Positions 1-8,430 of a stretch of DNA of 45,607 nt are shown piece by piece. Each line of letters begins with the position of its first letter. The first letter of the stretch is position 1. Location of the stretch: positions 1-45,607 of the forward strand of contig NZ_ML708629.1 in assembly GCF_008831305.1 (NCBI RefSeq). Reading direction: 5' to 3'. A program made the translations under genes and the position numbers. The notes under the pieces are model-generated. The model saw only the letters and a list, made by a program, of their open reading frames with translations, was not told where the DNA came from and searched no databases. Source of the stretch: Kocuria coralli. GTDB lineage: Bacteria > Actinomycetota > Actinomycetes > Actinomycetales > Micrococcaceae.

Positions 1-444
1 TGCCGCCGCAACGCCACCGGCTGCGATGTGGACCACACCATCCCCTGGGCCACCGGAGGAACCACCGCGAGCACGAATCTGGCGCATTTGTGTCGGCATC
101 ACCATCGGGTCAAACACGAAGCCACCGCTTTGGGTGCTTGGCAGGTCAGACACATCAACCCCCACACCGCAGAACCTTTCACCACGATCCCGGAGAACAC
201 CTCAGCCCGAGGGGTCAGCGGTCAGCAGCACCCTGCTGACCAGCGAGCCCCTGCCGGGGTGCTGGAATGGACCTCACCCACCGGGACTGTGCGCCGCACT
301 GTGCCCGGGGCCGCCACCCCGATCACCACCACGTGGCTCACCGGCCATGCACTTCAGCCAGGACCCGCGGATCACGCCCATGATCGGAGACAGACAGTCG
401 AAAAGGCACCAGGCCCCTCCGCCGAGGACCCACCGCCCTTCTAA
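1..444 (+). CDS. HNH endonuclease, 13E12/DUF222-type, C-terminal part (5' truncated by window edge)
   Basis: The reading frame is open from base 1 and stops at TAA 442-444, leaving 147 residues. The visible part starts inside an HNH nuclease core: CDVDHTIPW (residues 8-16), an Asn about 14 residues on, then LCRHHHRVKH. Two Cys and several His fit the zinc-bound HNH finger. This layout, followed by a Pro/Thr-rich tail, is typical of the actinobacterial DUF222/HNH proteins (13E12 repeat family), which occur in many copies per genome and have no settled role. The N-terminal DUF222 region would lie left of the window. The family is clear from the motif; whether the full protein is intact cannot be seen. 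Confidence 0.8.
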   Translation, partial: CRRNATGCDVDHTIPWATGGTTASTNLAHLCRHHHRVKHEATALGAWQVRHINPHTAEPFTTIPENTSARGVSGQQHPADQRAPAGVLEWTSPTGTVRRTVPGAATPITTTWLTGHALQPGPADHAHDRRQTVEKAPGPSAEDPPPF

Positions 445-528
445 AGAGGTCGGTAGACGATCGTGTGGGGCCGTCAGACGTGGTGTCAGGCAGGCATCCA
501 ACGCAACCCGAGGTCTAGCTCATACGCG

Positions 529-558
529 CAACTAGGTAAGACTCAACTAGGTAAGACG
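529..558. repeat. 15-bp tandem duplication
   Basis: CAACTAGGTAAGACT at 529-543 is followed directly by CAACTAGGTAAGACG at 544-558, so 14 of 15 bases match. It lies in the 153-bp gap between the HNH gene and the convergent GT2 gene. The A/T content is higher than in the flanks. No hairpin or gene was found in the gap. Confidence 0.8.
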
Positions 559-597
559 CAGCCGATCTCGGAGACGGCCCGGATCTCGTCGTCCTGC

Positions 598-1728
598 CTA
601 CCGCCCCAGGGACGGGTCGTAGTCCACATAGCCGTCGATGGTGCTCTGACGTCTCTGCAACCACTTCATACCGCCGGGCAGCCGGGAGATCCGCTGTTTG
701 AGCACCACCCGTTTCTGCGCGGGCAGCACGCTGGCAGCAGCGTCGAGTTGCCGCTTGGCCGCATCGAGATCACCCGACCGCAGGTTATCGGCCATCTGGC
801 GCAGCAGGCCCTGCGGGGAGCCCACTTCCAGGCGCCGCTCCACGAAAGCGATCTCGTCCGGGGTCATCTCGTCGCGGAAGCGGGCGAGGTTGCGGCGCAA
901 GGCCTCGTCTTCACCCGCGTCCATGGCCTCCCGGTTGGACATCATGGATCCCGCCGTCCACCAGACCAGGCACAGAACCTTCTCCGTCCGGTGGAAGCGC
1001 CATCCTGAATACACCGCCCGGATCCAGAACTCCCAGTCCTCCACGAACGCCATGGTCTCGTCGAAGTCCCCGACCTCCTGGAAGAACGCCCGAGGGAAGA
1101 GCGAGGTCATGGAGCCGAAGTTGTACTGAAGGATCACTTCGCGCTGCCGGTTCGGCGCGGGCATGGGCTCGCGAGCAAGAGGGCGGGAGGTGTCCAGCCC
1201 TCCGCCCGTCACCTCGACCGCGTTCGGCACGATCAGCCATTTCCCGTCGCCGAGCCTCTCCCGTTCGGCCATCATGTGCGTGATGGCGCCGGGCAGGTAT
1301 GCGTCGTCGGAGTCCAGGAACAGGACCCAGTCGCCCGTGGACCGGCGCAGGCCGTGATTGCGCGCGGAGGCCACACCGCCGTTCGGCTGCGAGACGACCA
1401 CGAACTCCCGGCCGGGCAATTCCATCCCGGCGTAGACCTCCACCAGGTCCATGGCGTTGTCGGGGGAGCCGTCGTCCACCACGACGATCTCGAGGCGCGG
1501 CCAGGTCTGACGGAGCAACGACGAGATCGTCTCCCCCACGCTGACCCGGCTGTTGTAGACGGGCACCACGACGGACACCAGAGGGTGATCGCCGTCGTTG
1601 CCGGTATCAGCATCGGCGGATACGGAGTGCACCGGGTCGCGGTCGGGAACATCCCGCCCCTCCCCGGGGGCCTCGTCCATCGGACGAGGCGAAGGGGTAC
1701 CCTCCGCGGACTCAGAACGCTCGGACAT
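598..1728 (-). CDS. Family 2 glycosyltransferase
   Basis: A 376-residue protein starting at ATG 1728, with a GGGGAG ribosome-binding site upstream. The first ~48 residues are acidic, Pro/Ser-rich and probably disordered. The GT-A fold follows: VSVVVPVYNS (51-60), VDDGS (84-88) for the nucleotide sugar, and the metal-binding DSDD (139-142). A conserved EDWEFW motif near the middle fits the acceptor-side GT2 pattern. The C-terminal ~100 residues look helical and charged and may contact membrane or partners. It has no transmembrane segment, so it likely acts at the inner face of the membrane, adding a sugar to a lipid-linked EPS repeat unit. It is divergent from the wzz-like operon. The sugar cannot be predicted. 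Confidence 0.88.
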   Translation of the reverse strand: MSERSESAEGTPSPRPMDEAPGEGRDVPDRDPVHSVSADADTGNDGDHPLVSVVVPVYNSRVSVGETISSLLRQTWPRLEIVVVDDGSPDNAMDLVEVYAGMELPGREFVVVSQPNGGVASARNHGLRRSTGDWVLFLDSDDAYLPGAITHMMAERERLGDGKWLIVPNAVEVTGGGLDTSRPLAREPMPAPNRQREVILQYNFGSMTSLFPRAFFQEVGDFDETMAFVEDWEFWIRAVYSGWRFHRTEKVLCLVWWTAGSMMSNREAMDAGEDEALRRNLARFRDEMTPDEIAFVERRLEVGSPQGLLRQMADNLRSGDLDAAKRQLDAAASVLPAQKRVVLKQRISRLPGGMKWLQRRQSTIDGYVDYDPSLGR

Positions 1729-2144
1729 ACTTCTTGTCTCCCCTCAGTGACCGTTCGGCCAGCGATCGTCCAATGACCGTTTGCAGATGACCTTCAGCAC
1801 GGATCCGGCGGGTATCCACACCGCCGCAGCGCGCCGGATCGTTCTCGAACCGCGCTGCCACCCCTCGGACAGCGTGAGTCTACCGAGATCCCCTCTGACC
1901 AGGGCCGGTGACCAGGATCGGCGGATGTCCCCACATCTGCGCGTGTAATGGGTCTCATTGTCCCGGGACTCCAACCGTTTGCAGTAGAAGCCATGTAAGG
2001 TCACCAAGCGCGGCAGCACTTCCAAGGATGGGGATTCCTGGACGATCTTGCTGCCTGCATACGACGGCGATCCAAGAGGCCGTCGTATGGCCCGGGCTTC
2101 CCGAGTGCGGGCATATCGGGTTTGTTGATTGAAGGGGAACCACC
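1729..2144. other. Divergent intergenic region of the EPS locus (416 bp, no gene seen)
   Basis: The region separates the minus-strand GT2 gene from the plus-strand wzz-like operon and should hold promoters for both. No ORF with a plausible start was found. The clearest structure is the inverted repeat at 2058-2089, listed separately. A purine-rich GAAGGGGAACC stretch just before the GTG at 2145 is the likely ribosome-binding site of the wzz-like gene. Confidence 0.6.
2058..2089 (+). promoter_or_regulatory. Inverted repeat in the leader of the EPS operon
   Basis: CATACGACGG (2058-2067) and CCGTCGTATG (2080-2089) are perfectly complementary and separated by 12 bases. The structure ends 55 bp before the GTG start of the wzz-like gene. 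It could be a DNA operator or an RNA hairpin in the 5' leader. No run of T follows, so a classical attenuator is not evident. Confidence 0.5.
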
Positions 2145-2759
2145 GTGACGCTTACGCGTTATCTGAAGGCTCTGCGCCGTCTCTGGATGACTGTCCTGAT
2201 CGCCACGGCGGTGGGTCTCGTACTCGGTCTCGGCTCAGCCCTGATCCTGCCGAAATCCTACGAGGCTCAGTCCACCATCTTCGTGAACGTCTCGGAGTCC
2301 ACGACCGTCCAGGACCTGCAGATGGGTGAGCAGTTCGCGCAGGCCCGGGCGGCTTCCTACGCCGCGATCGGCACGTCCTCGCGAGTTCTGGACCCGGTGG
2401 CCGAGGAGATCGGGGGCGACGTCGACGCCTCCGCTCTGGCCGAGGACGTCACCGTGACCAACTCGCCCAATACCGCCGTGATCACCGTGACCGGCACCGA
2501 TGGCGATGCGCAGCGCGCGGCCGACATCACGGCCGCCACGGCCGAATCCCTGGTGCGGGCCTCCGCCGAGCTGGAGGGCGCATCGGACAGCGACTCGTCA
2601 CCGGTGCAGCTGAGCATCATGCAGGAAGCCGTTGTCCCCGAGGACCCCGCCGCGCCCTCGGTTCCCCTGAATCTCCTCGTGGGCGCTGTGGTCGGGCTGG
2701 TCGTCGGCTTGCTGATCGTCCTGGCGCGCGCCGGAAGCGCACGCCGGGCCGAGGCCTGA
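2145..2759 (+). CDS. Wzz/YveK-type polysaccharide chain-length protein (no kinase domain)
   Basis: A 204-residue membrane protein from GTG 2145, with GAAGGGG upstream. It has the classic Wzz plan: a short cytoplasmic N-terminus, TM1 at about 14-35 ending in LPKSYEAQSTI (the start of the extracellular Wzz domain), an extracellular helical region with many Ala/Asp/Glu residues, and TM2 at about 175-194 preceded by a Pro-rich stretch (PEDPAAPSVP). It stops shortly after TM2, so the BY-kinase domain of some family members is absent and no separate kinase is seen here. Wzz proteins set EPS chain length with the Wzy polymerase. It is first in a plus-strand operon with three further EPS genes. Confidence 0.85.
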   Translation: MTLTRYLKALRRLWMTVLIATAVGLVLGLGSALILPKSYEAQSTIFVNVSESTTVQDLQMGEQFAQARAASYAAIGTSSRVLDPVAEEIGGDVDASALAEDVTVTNSPNTAVITVTGTDGDAQRAADITAATAESLVRASAELEGASDSDSSPVQLSIMQEAVVPEDPAAPSVPLNLLVGAVVGLVVGLLIVLARAGSARRAEA

Positions 2760-2779
2760 GCGCACCGGAGGAAACCGCC

Positions 2780-4042
2780 ATGAGCACCGGCTCCAAGACG
2801 CGTGTGCTCGTGGTCTGTCCCACCGAGTACGGCGGGCAGATCGAGCACGCGGCGGACACTGCGATGGCACTCGCCGCGGATCCCCGCGTCGAGCAGGTCG
2901 TGCTGCTCTCCCGCCCCGGGGCCGACGCCTACCTGGGCCGCCCCGAGGTGGCGGGACTGAAGATCGTGGAATCCATCCCCCCGCGCCGCACCTCGGGATT
3001 CGGGCCGCTCCGTCAGGGCCTGCAGGTCCTGGACCTGGTACGCGAGCACACCCAGATCCACCGCCTGAGCCGCCTGGCCGGACCCGACACCGTGCTGGCG
3101 CTCGATTCCAGTAAGTATCCGTGGCCCCGTGTCCTCACCGCCGGCCGGCAACAGCGACTCGCGTTGTTCCTGCACAATGTCAAACCGCATCACGACGACG
3201 GCGCCGCGGCCTCCCTGCGTGAACGCGTCCTGCGCTACCTGGAGCTGGGCGCCGCCCGCGGCTGCGACCGGGTCATCGTGCACGGCGAGGACCAGAAGCG
3301 CACCGCCGGATCGTTCGTTGCCGGGGACCTGACGGCGGTCACTCTGCCCACCTCCACGCGCATCGACGAAGCGGCCACCGCGGAGTCGGTTCCGGTGGAC
3401 GTTCCCGCCGAACCCGTCACGGAGACGGACTCGATGCGAGGCGGTGCACGAGAAGACCTCGAGGACCTGACCCGAGAGCCCTACGCTCTGGTGCTCGGTG
3501 AGCTGAGGGCCAACAAGGGGGTGGAACTCGCCATCGACGCTGCGGGCCGGGCCCAGGTGCCGATGCTGGTGGCGGGTCGTCCCGAGAGCCCCGAGCTGGG
3601 CAGGCTGCTGCACCAGCGTGCCCAGCAGACCGGCTGCGTCAATATCCTGGCGCGCTTCCTGGAGCGCTCGGAATTCACCCGGCTCCTCGAGGAAGCCGCC
3701 GTCGTCGTACTGCCGTACACGCACTTCGATGCGCAGTCGGGCGTCCTGGCCAAGGCCTTGGCCTCCGACCTGGCGATCGTGGCCTCCGACCTGACCTCCC
3801 TCAGGGAGCAGGCCGGCGACTACCGGAACATCCTGTACGGCGATGTCCACGACGTCGATGCCTTCGCCCAGGCCATGCGTGAAGGGTTCGACCGCGCCGC
3901 GGCCTCCGCCCCCCGCGGGGCGATCGCGCCGTCCGGCCACTCGGACTGGGAGGCCACGGTGGAAGCGGTGCTCGGCACCCGCCGGGAGGACCGGAGGTCG
4001 TGGGCCGTACGGACGTGGGGCATACGGAGGAAAGAGGACTGA
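2780..4042 (+). CDS. GT-B fold glycosyltransferase (GT4-like)
   Basis: 420 residues, ATG 2780 after a strong GGAGGAAACC site, 20 bp downstream of the wzz-like gene. The N-terminal Rossmann half starts RVLVVCPTEYGGQIEH, with a glycine-rich acceptor loop. The C-terminal half has LVLGELRANKGVELAI and a donor-site region VVLPYTHFDAQSGVLAKAL, the place of the EX7E motif in GT4, where the first Glu is not obvious. A charged insert of about 30 residues (near 200-230) joins the halves. It has no signal peptide or TM segment. It likely builds the EPS repeat unit at the cytoplasmic membrane face. Sugar specificity is unknown. Confidence 0.8.
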   Translation: MSTGSKTRVLVVCPTEYGGQIEHAADTAMALAADPRVEQVVLLSRPGADAYLGRPEVAGLKIVESIPPRRTSGFGPLRQGLQVLDLVREHTQIHRLSRLAGPDTVLALDSSKYPWPRVLTAGRQQRLALFLHNVKPHHDDGAAASLRERVLRYLELGAARGCDRVIVHGEDQKRTAGSFVAGDLTAVTLPTSTRIDEAATAESVPVDVPAEPVTETDSMRGGAREDLEDLTREPYALVLGELRANKGVELAIDAAGRAQVPMLVAGRPESPELGRLLHQRAQQTGCVNILARFLERSEFTRLLEEAAVVVLPYTHFDAQSGVLAKALASDLAIVASDLTSLREQAGDYRNILYGDVHDVDAFAQAMREGFDRAAASAPRGAIAPSGHSDWEATVEAVLGTRREDRRSWAVRTWGIRRKED

Positions 4043-4043
4043 G

Positions 4044-5483
4044 ATGCCGAGCTCATCGACTCCGTGGTCGGATACGCCGCCTTCGCCGCAGCCGGACTCA
4101 CGGTGGCTGCGCGGACCGCGTCACGCCAAGACGCCCCAAGGACCTGAGGCCGGGCTACCCGGCACCGTCGTGGACCGGGCTCTCGCCGGTCTGCTGATCC
4201 TCCTGTCCGCATTCCCCTACGCGGGGATCGCCCTGGGCGGCAATACGAACGTCCCGATCTCATCGTTCGTCGCAGCGTTGCTGCTCCTGCGCTGCATCAG
4301 GTACATCCCCCTGATGGTCGTCGCGGTGCTCTTCGCCGCCATTCCGTTCTTCTCGGCGTTCATCCGGATGTTCTACGACCCCACTCCCCTGCAGCTCGTG
4401 CCGGTGGTCACCTGGGTCATGGCAACGCTGGCCCTGCCGGGAGCGGCGGCGGCGGTGATCTTCCTGCGCCGTCGCACGATCCCATGGCTGTCCTGGGCGC
4501 TGATCGGTTCCGCGGGGTACGCGGTGGTGCAGAAGCACATCTTCATCGACAGGCTGGGAACCGTGCCGTTGCCCCGGCTCTACGAGCTGCCGGGGTACGC
4601 GAACCTGCTGCCGTTCCAGGAGACCTTCCTGACCTATGTACGCAGGCCGTTCGGGTTCTTCCCCGAGACCTCCTTCATGGTCGGCACCGTCACCCTGATG
4701 GCCATGGTGCTCATCATCCTTCTCCGCCACTACAGGCTCTCCCCCGGCATCCGGGACTGGGCCGCGATCGGACTCTCCGTCTGGGCCACCGCGGTGAGCG
4801 GCTCCGGCTCGGCGATCTTCGTGCTGGGCGCCGTGGTCATGGCCATCGTGCTGCCCTTGGCCCTGCGCAGGGCCTGGATCGGGGTCCTGGGCGTTCCCGC
4901 GGCCATCGTGGGCGCCTACCTGGTGGCGGACAGCGTGCTCGAAGAACGCTCCACCTCCTTCAACTGGTCCTGGGCGGACCGCGGCTCCTCCATCCAGGCG
5001 GTGATCAAGCACCTGCTCGAGAGCCCAGGGGCCTTCTGGGGAGGCATGGGGCGCGGACGCGTGAACGAGGAGTTCATGGCGGGGAAGATGCCGACGGAGA
5101 CCTTCACCCACTACAACCCGATCGTGGACATCTTCTCGGTGACGGGACGCATGGTGGCGGAGAACGGAGTCCTCGTAGGCGGCGCCGCCTTCCTGTTCCT
5201 GGCCCTCCTGCTGCTGCGTTCCGGTGGCCGGGTGCCGTTGTTCTACGGCGTCCTGCACGTATTCGTCTGGGGCGTGATCGCAGGCGGCACCATCACCTAC
5301 GACAACGCGTTCTGGCTCTGGGGCGGCGCCGGAGTATGCCTCGGCCTGGAGCTGACGCGGCACTGGCCTGAGAAACCGGTCCCCGAACGCCGCCGGATCC
5401 CCACCGTCCAGGAGATCGAGGCCCGTCATGACCGGGATCTCGACGCTCTCAAGGAGAAGCATGCGCATCCTGCACGTGGTTAA
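4044..5483 (+). CDS. Wzy/O-antigen-ligase-like polysaccharide polymerase (multi-TM)
   Basis: 479 residues from ATG 4044, one base after the previous stop, with GGAGGAAAGAGG as the ribosome-binding region. A frame open further upstream is not needed. After a ~40-residue Pro-rich cytoplasmic tail there are about ten hydrophobic segments, with a large loop rich in Gly/Trp/Arg (SFNWSWADRGSSIQ, then GGMGRGRVNEE) between late helices, as in WaaL/Wzy proteins. The C-terminus is charged. Family members join or polymerise undecaprenyl-linked repeat units outside the membrane. Neighbouring Wzz-, Wzx- and glycosyltransferase-type genes support a polymerase. Sequence similarity in this class is weak, so a ligase role cannot be excluded. 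Confidence 0.72.
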   Translation: MPSSSTPWSDTPPSPQPDSRWLRGPRHAKTPQGPEAGLPGTVVDRALAGLLILLSAFPYAGIALGGNTNVPISSFVAALLLLRCIRYIPLMVVAVLFAAIPFFSAFIRMFYDPTPLQLVPVVTWVMATLALPGAAAAVIFLRRRTIPWLSWALIGSAGYAVVQKHIFIDRLGTVPLPRLYELPGYANLLPFQETFLTYVRRPFGFFPETSFMVGTVTLMAMVLIILLRHYRLSPGIRDWAAIGLSVWATAVSGSGSAIFVLGAVVMAIVLPLALRRAWIGVLGVPAAIVGAYLVADSVLEERSTSFNWSWADRGSSIQAVIKHLLESPGAFWGGMGRGRVNEEFMAGKMPTETFTHYNPIVDIFSVTGRMVAENGVLVGGAAFLFLALLLLRSGGRVPLFYGVLHVFVWGVIAGGTITYDNAFWLWGGAGVCLGLELTRHWPEKPVPERRRIPTVQEIEARHDRDLDALKEKHAHPARG

Positions 5484-6540
5484 CGATGCCGATACGGGTG
5501 GGGCCCAGACCCTCATCGAGGCACTCGCCCGGCGCCGCGGGTCCCACGACGAGGTCCGGATCCTGGTGCTGCTGGGGCGGGGCGGCCTGAGCGACCGCCT
5601 GGAGGCCGCGGCGACGTCGGTGGACTATGTCGGCATGTCCCGCCGGGAGGTTGTTCCGGCCCGAGCCGTAGCGCACCTGTTGCGCCTGGTGCGCAAGCAC
5701 AGGATCGACGTCGTGCACTCGCACTTGCACCAGTCCGATCTCGTCAACGCCATCACCCCGCATGGGCGTCCCCGGATCTCCACGCAGCACGCCAGCGAGG
5801 ACGCCTCGTCGAGCAGGGTGGCCCATGCCGCGTGGAGAGCCGCCGGAGCGCTATCTTTCCGCATGGATCAGATGGTGGCCTGCTCGCCGTCGGCACGGAA
5901 CATCACGGCGGAGTTCGGCTACACCTTCCGGCCCGGACGAATGCCCGTGATCTTCAACGGCACCACGGTGACCGACTCCCCGGCGCCGAACCCCGGGGGC
6001 CAGCAGCTCCTGCACCTCGCCCGTTTCGCCCCTCCCAAGGACCACCGGAATCTCCTGGAGGCCATGGCGCGTGTTCACGCCGACCATCCGCAGGCCAGGC
6101 TGCTGTGCGCCGGTCACGGTGCGGACGAGTCGAACGAGCACCTCACGGCGTGGCGTGCCGAACTGGGGCTGGACGACGTCGTGGAGTTCGCCGGGACCAT
6201 CACCGACGTGCGGCGGAGGATGCGCGGGGCCGCGGCTCTGGTGTTCGCCAGCTACAACGAGGCCCTGCCCATGGCCGGCCTGGAAGCGATCAGCGAGGGA
6301 TTGCCGGTGATCACGACGCGCGCCGGCGACGCCGCTTTCATGACGGTGGACGAGCGCCTGGCCGTCGCTCCCCACGATCCGGACGCTCTGGCCGCGGCCA
6401 TCAGCTGGTTCCTGGATCGGCCGGTCGACGAGGTCGAGGCCATCCGCATGAAGTCCTGGGAGCTCTCCCACCGGGATTTCGACATCGACCGCGCCACGCA
6501 GCGGTACATGACGATCTACCGGGATCTCGTCCGCTCCTGA
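5461..6540 (+). CDS. Family 4 glycosyltransferase
   Basis: 359 residues starting at ATG 5461, which lies inside the end of the polymerase-like gene (23-bp overlap) and follows AAGGAG, so translation is probably coupled. It begins MRILHVVNDADTGGAQ, the usual GT4 start with the glycine-rich loop. VVHSHLHQSD and STQHASED follow in the acceptor half. The donor half has LLHLARFAPPKDHRNLLEA and the EX7E motif in EALPMAGLE. It is expected to add a sugar to the growing EPS unit on the cytoplasmic side. It is the last gene of the plus-strand EPS operon and is convergent with the flippase gene 76 bp away. Confidence 0.88.
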   Translation: MRILHVVNDADTGGAQTLIEALARRRGSHDEVRILVLLGRGGLSDRLEAAATSVDYVGMSRREVVPARAVAHLLRLVRKHRIDVVHSHLHQSDLVNAITPHGRPRISTQHASEDASSSRVAHAAWRAAGALSFRMDQMVACSPSARNITAEFGYTFRPGRMPVIFNGTTVTDSPAPNPGGQQLLHLARFAPPKDHRNLLEAMARVHADHPQARLLCAGHGADESNEHLTAWRAELGLDDVVEFAGTITDVRRRMRGAAALVFASYNEALPMAGLEAISEGLPVITTRAGDAAFMTVDERLAVAPHDPDALAAAISWFLDRPVDEVEAIRMKSWELSHRDFDIDRATQRYMTIYRDLVRS

Positions 6541-6616
6541 GGCATCCGGCCGGGCCTGCGACTGCGCACGTCGTCATGCGATCGTCTCCGGCGACGTACC
6601 GCGGCACGCGCGCCGG

Positions 6617-8215
6617 TCAGGCCCTCTCGGGTTGTTCAGGGTCTCCGGCCTCTCGGATGACCGCCCGGTCGGCCTCGCGCTCTGCCACGAGGGCCTCTGA
6701 GTTCTCCTCGCTCATCTCCGCCACCACCGCTCCATCGGCCCGCACCAGCTTGATCATCCGGAAGGCCATCAGGGCCAGGCCCGCACCCACGATGAGGATC
6801 GTGGGCCAGGCGGGCAGGAAATGGGCCACGATCAGCGCGACTCCCGCATAGAGCGCCGCGCCCCCCGCCATGACCCCCCATCTGCCGAGGTCCTTGCGCT
6901 CGATCCCGTAGGAGACGTCCTTGTCGGCCAGATACATCTGGACGCCCGAGAGCAGGAAGCCGGGCAGCACCGTGGCCAGGGCCACGAGGGCGATACTCCC
7001 CGTGGCAGTCGCAAGCCAAACGGACGGGAGGGTCAGCACCAGGACGGTCAGGCTCAGGATGGAAGCGCGCATGGGCGATCCGCGGAGGTTCATGACCAGG
7101 TTCGCCGGCTGGGTGATCGCCTCGGCCATGATGCCGAAGGCCAGCATGGCCAGCGCCAATGCCGCGAAGGCGAAGTCGTCGCCCATCCACGCCGTCATGA
7201 GTTCCTGAGGGATCGAGGCCACGGCGACGGACATGAGCAGGCCGATACCGAACGTAAGGGTCAGGCAGTTCTTGAGGATCCGGGCGGATCTGCTCGGCGT
7301 CGCAATCCTCATGGGGTACCCGTAGGGCAGGGCGATCCAGGAGACCACCAGGCGGCAGGACTGATAGACGCGCATGATCGCACCGAAGGCCGTGGTGGCG
7401 TGCAGTCCCAGGGTGGGGCCCACCAGGAACAACGGCAGCTGATAGATGGCGAGCTGCGATAGGGCACCGATGGACATGACGGAGGACAGCTTGATCAGCG
7501 GCTTGCCGTGATCACGCCACAGCCCTTCGCCGACGACGGGGGCCCTGAAACGACGCGCGACGGCGATCATGCACACCACCGGCGGAAGCATCAGGGACGC
7601 GCATTCCACGATCACGATGCCGAGCAGCCCGGTGTCCGTGACGGCCACGACGCCGTAGCCCGCGGCACGGCCGAGGATGGCGATGACGGCGGCTTTCCGC
7701 TCGACGTCGGGCCTGTTCAGGCCCCACAGCACGGAGTTCATGCCACGGCCCAGCAGGGAGAGGAAGAGAGTCACCCCCGCCATGACGGTCAGAGGCCACA
7801 GGATCTGCTGATCCTGCTCCGCGATGGTGACCGTCTGCAGGTAGAGGGGGAAGACCACCATGTACAGAGCCGTCAGCACAGCGGCCAGGATCAGGAACAC
7901 CAGCAGGGCAGCAGTGACGAACATGCGCCGTTCACGCTGGTAGTCCTCATGGTCCGGGATGCCGGTCAGGGTGCGGACGATTCCGGCGCCGAGGCCGAAA
8001 TCGGTCATGGTCAGCATCTGGATGGCGCCGATGGCCAGCACCCACAAGCCGTAGGAACTGGCCCCCACGATCGACACGGCCAGCGGGTAGAGCAGCAGGA
8101 GCCCGAAGATGGAGGTGAATCCGGACAGGTAGTTCCACAGGATGTTCTGTCCCAGGCGTGAGGCACTGGTATCGGCTCCGGTGGCGTGCTCTTTCTGCTG
8201 GTCGTGTTTCGTCAT
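6617..8215 (-). CDS. Wzx-like polysaccharide flippase (MATE/MVF-type, about 12-14 TM)
   Basis: 532 residues from ATG 8215, with AGGAGG upstream. The N-terminus (about 20 residues, polar) leads into NILWNYLSGFTSIFGLLLLY, the usual first helix of the oligosaccharide flippase family. There are about 12 to 14 hydrophobic segments in total, and a ~45-residue acidic cytoplasmic tail (SEENSEALVAEREADR). Wzx proteins move undecaprenyl-PP-linked repeat units to the outer face for Wzy. It is the only flippase candidate in the locus. It lies 215 bp downstream of the hydrolase gene on the same strand; that gap holds a 7-bp inverted repeat (8320-8326/8335-8341) and no gene. Confidence 0.82.
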   Translation of the reverse strand: MTKHDQQKEHATGADTSASRLGQNILWNYLSGFTSIFGLLLLYPLAVSIVGASSYGLWVLAIGAIQMLTMTDFGLGAGIVRTLTGIPDHEDYQRERRMFVTAALLVFLILAAVLTALYMVVFPLYLQTVTIAEQDQQILWPLTVMAGVTLFLSLLGRGMNSVLWGLNRPDVERKAAVIAILGRAAGYGVVAVTDTGLLGIVIVECASLMLPPVVCMIAVARRFRAPVVGEGLWRDHGKPLIKLSSVMSIGALSQLAIYQLPLFLVGPTLGLHATTAFGAIMRVYQSCRLVVSWIALPYGYPMRIATPSRSARILKNCLTLTFGIGLLMSVAVASIPQELMTAWMGDDFAFAALALAMLAFGIMAEAITQPANLVMNLRGSPMRASILSLTVLVLTLPSVWLATATGSIALVALATVLPGFLLSGVQMYLADKDVSYGIERKDLGRWGVMAGGAALYAGVALIVAHFLPAWPTILIVGAGLALMAFRMIKLVRADGAVVAEMSEENSEALVAEREADRAVIREAGDPEQPERA

Positions 8216-8430
8216 GCGCAGGAGAACCTCCTAGGTGATCGCTGTCCATGTGCCAGCGGGTGCCCGATCGAATGGACGGATCGCCGTGTCCGGTGCCATC
8301 AGGGCGTTGGTCTTGTGAGCGGCCGGCTCCCCTACCGGCCGACCCCCTCCGACAAGGAGCCCGAGGAGGATGGTAAGCACCTGCCACCGTGTTCCGGCAT
8401 CCGGCAGGGCGTCATCAGGTTCGGGGACAC

